Below, piece by piece: positions 56,264 through 64,000 of a stretch of DNA of 64,000 nt; position 1 is the stretch's first letter; every line of letters begins with the position of its first letter. A program made the position numbers and the translations under genes. Below the pieces are notes generated by a model that had not been told where the DNA came from, made no database searches, and saw only the letters and a program-made list of their open reading frames with translations. This DNA is from Arthonia radiata (Eukaryota > Ascomycota > Arthoniomycetes > Arthoniales > Arthoniaceae): contig PSQN01000001.1 in the NCBI GenBank assembly GCA_002989075.1, positions 1,029,760 through 1,093,759 of the forward strand, given 5' to 3'.

Positions 56264-57082
56264 ATGACCACAGAAACAGCACCGCCCTCCACCCTCGCCC
56301 TCGCAATCGGCTTCACGATCGTCGGCGCCATAAGCGGCTTTTTCCTCGGGCAGGCGTCGTCCATCGGCGTGTTCAGCCAGACCAGCAGCAACTCAGCTAA
56401 TCCGCCAAGCCCATCGCGGAAGCGAAAGCCAAAGGCAGGCGGGGCTGTGGATCTCACAGATAAGGCGCCGAAGAAGGAAGACGAAAGCAGCAGCGACGAG
56501 GATGAAGATGACGAGGACGATGACGAGGACGGGCAAGAGGATCCGAAGGCGTTTGAGGAAGAAGGCGGCGAGTGTAAATTGGTCATTGTAGTGCGGACGG
56601 ATCTGGGGATGGGTAAAGGTTTGTCTTGCTCTCCGTTTCAATCTCTGATAACAACGATTTCGCCACAGCTTGCTTTCCCTCTCGCATCGATAGCCCATTA
56701 CAACACCACCATCACCTTCACTGCCACCCACCCTCACCACCCACCCGTACCACCACCCACTGACCCCACCCCAGGCAAAATCGCCGCCCAAGCCTCGCAC
56801 GCAACCCTCGCCGTCTACCGCACGCTCCAGTCCTCCACCGCCGGGCAATCAATCCTCAAGCGCTGGGAACGCTACGGACAAGCCAAAGTGGCTGTGAAGT
56901 GCGACTCCGAAGAGGAACTGCTGACGCTGCAGGCGCAGGCGGTGAGTCTGGGGATCTGTGCGAAGGTTATTCAGGACGCGGGGAGGACGCAGATTGCGGC
57001 GGGCAGTTCGACGGTGCTGGGCGTTGGGCCGGCGCCGAAGGGGGTGGTGGATGGGGTGACGGGGGGGTTGAAGTTGCTGTGA
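56264..57082 (+). CDS. Peptidyl-tRNA hydrolase 2 (Pth2)
   Basis: Two exons, 56264-56618 and 56775-57082, with a 156-nt intron, give 220 residues. A single hydrophobic helix (about residues 10-32, LALAIGFTIVGAISGFFLG) anchors the N-terminus, followed by a very acidic Asp/Glu linker. The Pth2 domain starts CKLVIVVRTDLGMGKGKIAAQASHA and includes the catalytic-type GQAKVAVKC, ICAKVIQDAGRTQIAAGS and VGPAPKGVVD. It releases tRNA from stalled peptidyl-tRNA. The membrane helix matches the mitochondrial-outer-membrane form of the family. The donor GTTTGT at 56619 was chosen over GTAAAG at 56613 because it keeps the conserved Gly-Lys-Gly-Lys. Confidence 0.93.
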   Translation: MTTETAPPSTLALAIGFTIVGAISGFFLGQASSIGVFSQTSSNSANPPSPSRKRKPKAGGAVDLTDKAPKKEDESSSDEDEDDEDDDEDGQEDPKAFEEEGGECKLVIVVRTDLGMGKGLSCSPFQSLITTISPQLAFPLASIAHYNTTITFTATHPHHPPVPPPTDPTPGKIAAQASHATLAVYRTLQSSTAGQSILKRWERYGQAKVAVKCDSEEELLTLQAQAVSLGICAKVIQDAGRTQIAAGSSTVLGVGPAPKGVVDGVTGGLKLL

Positions 57083-57989
57083 CGATTGGAGGGTGTGCGG
57101 TGGCAGTGGTGGCTGCTTTTTCATGAAAATGCAACCCGCGCGTCGGAGGGCCGGCATAATAAGGTGACATACTTCATCCGTACGGGCGTAAGCGTGGTGC
57201 ATCTGTTAGCAGTGGCGCGGAAATCAAGGAAAGCAATAGAAGATCTGGAGTCTTTGTGATGTTTGACCTGTGTAAATAGAGAGAGCACAAGCGTGCAAGA
57301 AACGCGAATGGTACTCGCGCTTCAGGCGGCACACACCTTTCAGGGTGTCCAAACCACTCGTGAATCGACAATGTCCACACGCCACTTGAAGGGAAGACTA
57401 ACTACACCCAACAACAACGGCAACAACGACATCAAAAGTCAAGAAACGACAAAAACGAAGACTTGCAACGAAAAGTCTGTACACGCCATGGTTTTTCCCC
57501 CTCTCAAACGACCGACGGCCGATGCCTCTCCTTCAGGAATACCTCAGAAGAGGCAATCGAGGGCGATTCAGGAATATGGCGTCTCCGGCTCGACCGCGCA
57601 GCGGGAGCCGAATCTCTCTCAGACCTGTCGACCGGATATTGACGCCATAGATTGGGCGGCTCCATGGGAGCGGTCGAACTGTCGCAGCGCTCGACCAGAC
57701 GCCTCGACGCGCGGAGGCGGAGGCTCTGGGAGTGCTGGACACAGATCTTTGTTTGGTGAAGAGAAGAAGGGAAGTGGATTGTGAAGGAGAATTTCATATG
57801 GAGGTGCCAAGATTTTGGGATTATGTAAGTGAGCTAGGGTTAGGCTTGTTTGAGACGGAACTCTACATGTGATGTTGTTGCCTCCAATTTGTTTCCAGTC
57901 TTCGAGCCAGCAGCGCCAGTGCCAAACCCAATCAATCTGCAGCTCAGGAGAGAATTTGTCAAACACGAAAGGTGCTCACAACCGCCAAA
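57083..57989. other. Spacer, no gene called
   Basis: Several overlapping frames on both strands, none with a recognisable domain. It probably contains the Pth2 3' UTR and the SNU66 promoter. Confidence 0.45.
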
Positions 57990-59990
57990 ATGGCAGACAA
58001 ACTCGACCTCGAAGAGACCAACCGGATGCGCATAGCCTTGGGTATGGCGCCCCTCCCCTCCTCATCTGCCCCCTCATCCTCAGCGTTAAACTTCAAGAAG
58101 ACCGAGCCATCCGGCGGCGCCTCCGACAGTGAAGAAGAAGCTAGCACGCTCGACACGCGGCACGCGGCTGCAGGCTCGAACTGGGCGAAGCTCAATGAAG
58201 AGCAGCAAGCCAAGAAGCGGCGGGACGAGCGCAAAGCTAAGCTGAAGAAAGAGCGCGATGCGGCGCAGCGGTTTGCGAGACTTGAGGGAAAGGCTCTGGG
58301 TGAAGGGAATGATGATGTTGACACGAAGGCGTGGTTGCTGGGCAAGAAGAAGCGAGAGAGCAAAATCGAGCGGGAAAGGGCACGTCAGCAGGAAGAAGCG
58401 AGATTGGAGCAGGAGCGCGAGGCGCAGAGGGGGTACACGGAGCAAGATCTCGCGGGCGCAAGGGTAGGCCACGAGATCGGGGACTTTGATGATGGCGACG
58501 AGCAAATTTTGACGCTGAAGGATGCGAATGTTGATGCAGAGAGTGATGAAGGTGACGAGTTGGAGAACGCGCAACTGCGGGAAGCGGAGAAGAGGAGGGC
58601 GCGGTTGGAGCTGAAGAAGCGAAGGCCGGATTATGACCCGAATGACGAGAGTAAGGGTGGCGTGTTGAGCAAGTATGATGAGGAGATACAAGGGAAGAAG
58701 CGGAACCAGTTCACGTTGGGTGCGACGGGCGCGCCGGCGGGTGTGCAGTCGTTGAATGAGGATGGTGAGGCGGCGCCTGGAAGGACGAAAGTGAGCTTGG
58801 ACTTCATGGATGAGTTCAGCAAGCCGCTGGCATCAGACTACCAGGAAGCGAAAGAGATCAAGATCAAGAAGCCGAAGAAGAAGAAAGACAAGACCAGGCA
58901 ACGTCGACGCGAAGAAGATGAAGACGACATGTTCCCTACTCAGACAGGCGAGAGCACCGCACCTCCCCCTGACTCAATGGACATCGACGAAGGCAAGACC
59001 AACGGCTCCATCGCACCTAAGCGCAAAGCCGAAGACCCGCTCATCGAAGACGACGACCTCCAATCCCATCTTGCACAGCAGCGTTCCGCAGCACTCAAGA
59101 AACGCAAGAAGACCCGCCCCGAGGACCTCGCCCGCCAACTCCGCGAAGACGAAGCCGACGCCTCCAACGCCATGACCACAGAAGAAGACGGCGGCCTAGT
59201 CTTCGACGAAACCACACGCTTTGTCGGCGCCCTCGAGGTGGACGAAGAGCCCCAAAAGCGCGCCGCCAAAGCTACCATCCCACAACCTAAACCCGAGGCC
59301 GCACCCTCCCCAGACGCCGATGGCGACGAATCCATGCCCGACGAAGCCGCCCTTGACCCCACCATCATGCGCGAGTACTCACCCTCCGCTGAGCCTACAA
59401 AGCCCTCCGCCTCCTCCACCGGCCTCGAAGAAGAATCCGGTCTCACCTCCCTCGGCGCAACCCTCAACATGCTCACCTCCCGCGGCATCATCAAAACCCC
59501 CGACGCCAACGATCTCAACGCGCACCACCGCGAGCGCCAACGCTTCCTCACCGAAAAAGCCAAGCGCGAAGAAGCCGCCGCGGTCGCCGCGCAGCTCCAG
59601 CGCGCCCGCGACCGCGAGTCCGGGAAGTTCTCCAAGATGTCCGCAAAAGAGCGTGATGCCTACGCGGCCCAGCAGAACACAGTCCGTGATCAGCAGGACA
59701 GCAGACAGGCAGCGGACGTATTCAATCGTGAGTACAAGCCGAGTGTGTCGCTGAAGTATGTGGATGAGTTTGGGCGGAATATGAATGAGAAGGAGGCGTT
59801 CAAGCATTTGAGCCACATGTTCCATGGGAAGGGGAGTGGGAAGATGAAGACGGAGAAGAAGCTGAAGAAGGTGGAGGAGGAGCGGAAGAGGGAGGGGCAG
59901 AGTTTGATGGAGGGTGGAGGGGAGGGACTGGGGAGGGCGATGGGGCAGCAGCAGCGGAAGAAGGGGACTGCGGGGGTGAGGTTGCAGTAG
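57990..59990 (+). CDS. U4/U6.U5 tri-snRNP protein SNU66 (SART-1 family)
   Basis: A single exon of 666 residues. The frame is open before 57990 but the first ATG is there (MADKLDLEETNRMRIALGM), matching the family's N-terminal block. Most of the chain is charged and helical: a long Lys/Arg/Glu-rich region (about 70-250), DYDPNDESKGGVLSKYDEEI, and SLDFMDEFSKPLASDYQEAKE. The C-terminal conserved part follows (LTSLGATLNMLTSRGII, then YKPSVSLKYVDEFGRNMNEKEAFKHLSH and FHGKGSGKMKTEK). Those blocks define SART-1/Snu66, a component of the tri-snRNP needed for pre-mRNA splicing. Nuclear. A high Lys content near the end matches the family. Confidence 0.95.
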   Translation: MADKLDLEETNRMRIALGMAPLPSSSAPSSSALNFKKTEPSGGASDSEEEASTLDTRHAAAGSNWAKLNEEQQAKKRRDERKAKLKKERDAAQRFARLEGKALGEGNDDVDTKAWLLGKKKRESKIERERARQQEEARLEQEREAQRGYTEQDLAGARVGHEIGDFDDGDEQILTLKDANVDAESDEGDELENAQLREAEKRRARLELKKRRPDYDPNDESKGGVLSKYDEEIQGKKRNQFTLGATGAPAGVQSLNEDGEAAPGRTKVSLDFMDEFSKPLASDYQEAKEIKIKKPKKKKDKTRQRRREEDEDDMFPTQTGESTAPPPDSMDIDEGKTNGSIAPKRKAEDPLIEDDDLQSHLAQQRSAALKKRKKTRPEDLARQLREDEADASNAMTTEEDGGLVFDETTRFVGALEVDEEPQKRAAKATIPQPKPEAAPSPDADGDESMPDEAALDPTIMREYSPSAEPTKPSASSTGLEEESGLTSLGATLNMLTSRGIIKTPDANDLNAHHRERQRFLTEKAKREEAAAVAAQLQRARDRESGKFSKMSAKERDAYAAQQNTVRDQQDSRQAADVFNREYKPSVSLKYVDEFGRNMNEKEAFKHLSHMFHGKGSGKMKTEKKLKKVEEERKREGQSLMEGGGEGLGRAMGQQQRKKGTAGVRLQ

Positions 59991-60768
59991 GGGTTGTGTT
60001 TGTGGAAATATGCTCGTTGGTGTGGACTGCCGCCGATGTGCGAGTTTATATCTGAGGAGGCGCATTCATGGTATGCAAATCTCTTCTTCTTCGCTGTCCC
60101 GATACTCCTCTCGTACAAAACTGCTTTGCTTTCCTTGTGTCGTCAAGCCTCATTAGCACACTATCCGTTCCACGCACACTCAACAAAAGCCTCTACACTT
60201 GTTAGCAACGGAGCCTCGCAGGTTCCGCCCTCACCCATCGCGCTATTAAGCCAACATCGTAGTAAGACTGGCTCCGCTCGTGTAGCTTATCCAAATACGA
60301 CGTAATAAATGTGCATATTAGCAATAGCACCAGGGAATTCGATGAGCCTTCAAAGACGCGTAGAGACGGTATTTTATGCTGCGCTAGCCAGGCTGTAGAA
60401 TAAGATTAGAAAAGTTGTATGTGTTGAGGGTATTTCACCTCTGAAGTAACTGGATTGAAGAGGAAAAGAAGGGGAAGAAGAGAAAGTAAGAAGAAGTAGA
60501 GTCATCTGAGCAGAACACGACAACGTCTCTGGCATAGTGAGGTGAGATGATGGTAAGCACGGGCGCGGCGTGCCTCGACGTCCATGGAGGAATCGGTAGC
60601 TGGTGTAGCCGAAGAGTATGAGGAGGATGGGGACTGAGAACGTAGGAGAGCTAACGGATTGGAGAGGTGGGAGCAAGAACATGAAGGGCTTAGGGTCCGC
60701 GTGGTGCAGTTCGCTACCTAAGACGCAGGCGCTTGGCTGTACAACTGCAAAGTTGTGACGAGACCACT
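59991..60768. other. Convergent 3' spacer
   Basis: Lies between the convergent SNU66 and WW/FF genes. A minus-strand frame open from about 60720 to 60374 could be an alternative last exon of the WW/FF gene, but its sequence has no family resemblance. Confidence 0.4.
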
Positions 60769-62487
60769 CTACTCACCCAGCTGATCTCTGAGGCCACTAC
60801 GGCCGACTCTCATCGCGTCCCTCAACTCGTCTTCCTCTCTTAGCAGCTCCTCTCGTCCCCGCCCTTTATCTCTCATCGCTCGCCGCTTCTGCTCTAATAC
60901 TTCCCTCTCCCTCTCCTTTAGTGCCTCCTCCTTCCTCCGCCGTTCCTTCCGCTCCTCTCTGTCATCTGCATCTACAGCCTCATGAAGCTCATCAGCAAGC
61001 GGCAGCCTCCGCAGGAAATCTCCTGCAAGTCTCTCCCGCGTGCTCTGCTTCAGCGCCGCCCATCGCACATCCGCCAACAAGCTCTGCGGCAAACTCTCCA
61101 CGCTCGTATCGCCGTTCCACTTCAAACTCACAGGCAGACTCTTACACAACTCCCACAGATCATCCTTCCTTTCCTCCGCGGACTTCTTCGTCACCCTCGA
61201 AACGTAATCCCGATACAACTTCTCCCGCTCCTTATCGCCCAGTCGGCTACTCTGCATCACCGGGTCCTTTCGGAATTTCTTGCGAAACTCAGGCCAGTAC
61301 AACTTCGGCGTTGCTTCGTTGGTCAGTAAATCCAGATACGGCACCCGTGGATCGAGTTTCGCTTCTCGTGCTTTCTGCGCTTTCTGCCGCTCGATGGCTA
61401 TGGCGGACCAAGCTGCGAATGCGGATTTGCGGGCGCGCATGTTGGGCAGGAGGGTGTAGCGGTCATCTTCGATGAGTCTCGTGCCGGCAGGCGAGGTGAT
61501 GAGGGCGTCGCAGGTGGTGTAGGGGTTTATGTTCGCGTCGTCGAGGAGAGCGTGGAAGAGTGTTTGCGCTTCTTCGGGCGTGATTTCCATGCCGGCTTCT
61601 TCGTCTTCGGCTTCGTTGTGCTCCGCGTATTCGCCCGATTCGGCGTCGTAGGATTGGCCCATCGCGGCGAGTTGAGCTGCGATGTCATCTTCCGTGAATT
61701 CCATGGCTTCGGGTGCGTCGTCGGTGGGGTTTCCCTCAGGGTTTTCGTTTTGATCTAAGCGTGGCCGTTTGTTCGGACCATCAGCGTCTCCGGCTTCGTC
61801 GTCGGTGACTTCTTCCTCAATGACCTCGTCATAGGACTCTTCGCCTTCGTCGTAGGTGCCGGCGATATTCTCGAGGATTTTTTCGCCGTCTTCACCTTGG
61901 CCAATGGGCTCGGCATGCTCTGAGTCCCCTAGCGCGGCCTTTGGCTTCCGCTTATTGACTTTCGTGGCGTTTGCGCCCGTGCCTTCCTCTCTGTTCTTTC
62001 GTTCTTGCACATCGAACGCCTCGACGGCCGAGTTCACGTCCGCCGGAATCTTCCACAAGCTGATGCCTGTCTCCGTGTTGTGCGCGAAGCGTCTTCCCAA
62101 TCTCGTCTTCACTAGAACCCATGGCGCGCATCCAGGGAGCTCGTGTTTCGACTTCGGCCGGTCAGGCGGCAGACCTCGACGTTCATATCTTGGGCTTGGT
62201 GCGGGACGGTCGGATATCGAGCTGAGTTGGTGCTGGGGATTGAATGGTTGAGGTTGAGCGTAACTATTGAAGGAAGGGCCGCTGTCGTTCAGTGGGATGA
62301 AGTCACCAAGGGATTGGGGTACGGGTGCTGGAGGCCCAGGAGCGGGTCTTGTATATGTTGAGGACTTGGTGGCGGCATTGTAGTAGTACTTGTGGCCTGT
62401 GGGCGCGGCGTATTCGGACCAGCCTGGTGAGAGGGGTGGTTCTTGGACGGGTGGTGGTGCGGGTTGGTAGGTGGATTTGAGGGACAT
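60769..62487 (-). CDS. WW and FF domain splicing protein (URN1/PRP40-like)
   Basis: A single exon of 572 residues. The start is the ATG at 62487 (MSLKSTYQPAP); an upstream in-frame ATG at 62724 would add 79 residues without conservation and reach into the neighbouring promoter. A WW domain lies at about 20-50 (GWSEYAAPTGHKYYYN) and a degenerate second WW at about 120-150 (PWVLVKTRLGRRFAHN). An acidic region follows, then FF-type helical domains from about 300 (ITPEEAQTLFHALLDDANI, YLDLLTNEATPKLYWPEFRKKF, LYRDYVSRVTKKS). The C-terminus is a long Arg/Glu-rich helix. Such proteins bridge splice sites or bind phosphorylated RNA polymerase II tails in pre-mRNA splicing. A GTGAGT donor overlaps the stop region, so an extra last exon is possible. 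Confidence 0.88.
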   Translation of the reverse strand: MSLKSTYQPAPPPVQEPPLSPGWSEYAAPTGHKYYYNAATKSSTYTRPAPGPPAPVPQSLGDFIPLNDSGPSFNSYAQPQPFNPQHQLSSISDRPAPSPRYERRGLPPDRPKSKHELPGCAPWVLVKTRLGRRFAHNTETGISLWKIPADVNSAVEAFDVQERKNREEGTGANATKVNKRKPKAALGDSEHAEPIGQGEDGEKILENIAGTYDEGEESYDEVIEEEVTDDEAGDADGPNKRPRLDQNENPEGNPTDDAPEAMEFTEDDIAAQLAAMGQSYDAESGEYAEHNEAEDEEAGMEITPEEAQTLFHALLDDANINPYTTCDALITSPAGTRLIEDDRYTLLPNMRARKSAFAAWSAIAIERQKAQKAREAKLDPRVPYLDLLTNEATPKLYWPEFRKKFRKDPVMQSSRLGDKEREKLYRDYVSRVTKKSAEERKDDLWELCKSLPVSLKWNGDTSVESLPQSLLADVRWAALKQSTRERLAGDFLRRLPLADELHEAVDADDREERKERRRKEEALKEREREVLEQKRRAMRDKGRGREELLREEDELRDAMRVGRSGLRDQLGE

Positions 62488-62836
62488 CGGGGACAGTTTT
62501 CGAAAATGAAAGAGACCCGGGGTAGCTCCGCAATGCGAGACCCAAGATCCAAACGTGTTGGAGAGTCGTGGAGGTGAAAGGTAAATGGCATGCACAGTTA
62601 ATTGATCGACGCTAGCGTGTGCGGCGCACCCGAGCTTTGGCAGCTTCAGACGCGTTGGCTGGAGTTGCCTGTGCTCTTCATCCCATTTCAACACTCGTCT
62701 CGATTTTACCGTCAGGTAATCCATCCACAGTCTGAGAACCCGTGGCCCTTGATAGCACTGTAGTCAACATCCTGCGCATCTTCGCCTATTGACCTCCTCA
62801 CTCTCAACCTCGCAACACCCACAACCACCACCCACA

Positions 62837-63643
62837 ATGTCTCGCCGCTACGACTCCCGCACCACCATCTTCTCTCCCGAAGGCCGCCTCTACCAAGTCG
62901 AATATGCGCTCGAAGCCATCTCGCACGCCGGCACCGCAATTGGCATCCTTGCGCGCGATGGCATCGTCCTCGCCGCCGAGCGCAAAGTGACTTCAAAACT
63001 CCTCGAGCAGGACACCTCCGCCGAGAAACTCTACATCATCAACGACAACATGATCTGCGCCGTCGCCGGCATGACTGCGGACGCCAACATCCTGATCAAC
63101 ATCGCCCGCCGCAACGCACAGCAGTACCTCATGAACTACGGCGAGGATATACCGTGCGAGCAGTTGGTGCGGCGGCTGTGCGATCTAAAGCAGGGGTACA
63201 CGCAGCATGGTGGGTTGAGGCCGTTTGGCGTCAGTTTCATCTATGCGGGGTGGGACAGCCAGAGGCAGTTTCAGCTGTATCAGAGTAATCCGTCTGGGAA
63301 TTATGGTGGATGGAAGGCTACGTCGATAGGCGCGGGCACGGCGGCGAGTCAGGGATTGCTGAAGCAGGATTATGATGAGAAGATCAATCTGAAGGAGGCG
63401 TGCGGGTTGGCGGTGAAGACATTGAGCAAGACGATGGATTCGACGAAGCTGGATAGCAGCAAGATTGAGCTGGCGACCGTGGGCAAGACGAAGGGTGGGG
63501 AGGTGTACCATCATATCTGGGATAGCAAGGCCATCGATGCGTTGCTGTTGGCAAATGATCTGAAGAAGAAGGAGGAAGAAGAGGAGACGACGGAGGGGAA
63601 TGTAGGAAGTGCTGGGTACGCGGAGAACAAGCCTGAGACGTAA
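62837..63643 (+). CDS. PRE9: 20S proteasome subunit alpha-3 (PRE9)
   Basis: A single exon of 268 residues. The ATG at 62837 gives the alpha-subunit signature [20 protein letters not shown] at once, the N-terminal helix that gates the 20S core. [16 protein letters not shown] and the strand [12 protein letters not shown] follow, then [14 protein letters not shown] and the SFIYAGWD strand. The sequence after about 240 is Glu/Lys-rich ([12 protein letters not shown]), as in alpha-3/PSMA4. It assembles into the outer heptameric ring of the proteasome. Divergent from the WW/FF gene by 349 nt. The identity alpha-3 (not alpha-4 or alpha-7) rests on the exact N-terminal sequence. Confidence 0.95.
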   Translation: MSRRYDSRTTIFSPEGRLYQVEYALEAISHAGTAIGILARDGIVLAAERKVTSKLLEQDTSAEKLYIINDNMICAVAGMTADANILINIARRNAQQYLMNYGEDIPCEQLVRRLCDLKQGYTQHGGLRPFGVSFIYAGWDSQRQFQLYQSNPSGNYGGWKATSIGAGTAASQGLLKQDYDEKINLKEACGLAVKTLSKTMDSTKLDSSKIELATVGKTKGGEVYHHIWDSKAIDALLLANDLKKKEEEEETTEGNVGSAGYAENKPET

Positions 63644-63815
63644 GATGCAGTGGTGTGAGCGAAGGTACTGTAAGATACGGCGAGCATAGAAGAGCAATCG
63701 CAACATTGTGTCTGCATAGATCGTGACTTGGACCTGTGCATGATAAATTTGCATCAAGATCTGCATCTCTTTGCCCTTCCTGAACGCCTCGCTAACATTC
63801 AAAATGCATTGCCGA

Positions 63816-64000
63816 TCACTCAGATTTGGGCTTTGCTGCAGCCGGACGTATCCGCTCTCTCAGTGATGCGACCAGTGCACCGAGGCGGCCTTTCAATGAA
63901 GCCTTTTCGAGGTCCTTGACCTCATCAGCGCCGACAAACCTTCTAACTATGATGTTGAAGATGCTGCCGAAGCCCAATGCGATGACCGTACTCGTCAATA
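63816..64000 (-). CDS. C-terminal fragment of unidentified gene
   Basis: The minus-strand frame is open to the right edge and stops at 63816, giving about the last 61 residues. The sequence begins with a small-residue and hydrophobic stretch (TSTVIALGFGSIFNIIVRRF) and continues with a basic, helical tail (LGALVASLRERIRPAAAKPK). It could be the end of a membrane protein. No family is recognised. It is convergent with the proteasome gene. Confidence 0.4.
   Translation of the reverse strand, partial: LTSTVIALGFGSIFNIIVRRFVGADEVKDLEKASLKGRLGALVASLRERIRPAAAKPKSE

Noticed and set aside
62488-62724. Upstream in-frame start for the WW/FF protein
   Set aside because: It would add 79 residues without WW/FF-family resemblance and come within 113 nt of the divergent proteasome gene start.

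Overview
The window looks like chromosomal DNA of a filamentous ascomycete (Pezizomycotina), most likely a dothideomycete. The evidence is the protein families present (exocyst Sec6, YAP1/AP-1-type bZIP, GET2, MRP49, Ypd1, GT34 mannosyltransferase, SNU66, 20S proteasome alpha-3), short introns of mostly 45-70 nt with GTAAGT-type donors and CTAAC-type branch sites, and an AT-rich block whose mutation pattern matches repeat-induced point mutation (RIP). The exact genus is not determinable by eye.

Layout. 1-6.4 kb: the tail of a Sec6-like gene, a four-exon KAR9-like gene, a small secreted six-cysteine protein and a conserved fungal membrane protein with a methyltransferase-like glycine loop. About 6.9-23.1 kb: a gene-free, very AT-rich island made largely of two nested Ty3/Gypsy chromovirus fossils. 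The outer copy is 7480-22751 with a GTATC target duplication. The inner copy is 14837-22125 with a CTATC target duplication. Both are heavily mutated and dead. An LTR-like sequence of normal base composition abuts the right edge at 23091. 24.2-38.4 kb: a DUF2470 membrane protein, an AP-1-like oxidative-stress regulator, an SPF30-like Tudor splicing factor, an aldo/keto reductase with an N-terminal signal-like segment, an alpha/beta-hydrolase lacking its nucleophile serine, a secreted four-cysteine protein and a rhodopsin-like (PTH11-class) membrane protein. 40-64 kb: a dense housekeeping block with cytosolic LeuRS, GET2, MRP49, a GEP3/YqeH-type GTPase, mitochondrial aspartate aminotransferase, Ypd1, a 2H phosphoesterase, an MNN11-like mannosyltransferase, Pth2, SNU66, a WW/FF splicing protein and proteasome alpha-3, ending in the tail of an unidentified minus-strand gene.

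The genes do not form one pathway. Functional echoes include mitochondrial translation and metabolism (MRP49, GEP3-like, AAT), pre-mRNA splicing (SPF30, SNU66, WW/FF protein) and stress signalling (AP-1, Ypd1). The accessory part, with secreted proteins, the RIP-altered island, the degenerate hydrolase and the PTH11-like receptor, lies mainly in the left 39 kb. No clearly new multi-gene system was found. The most interesting items are the nested RIP fossil with two intact target duplications, the six-cysteine secreted protein about 2.4 kb from the start of the AT-rich block, the serine-less hydrolase, and a minisatellite in the LeuRS/GET2 divergent promoter. Exon boundaries below were read by eye from splice signals and frame continuity.
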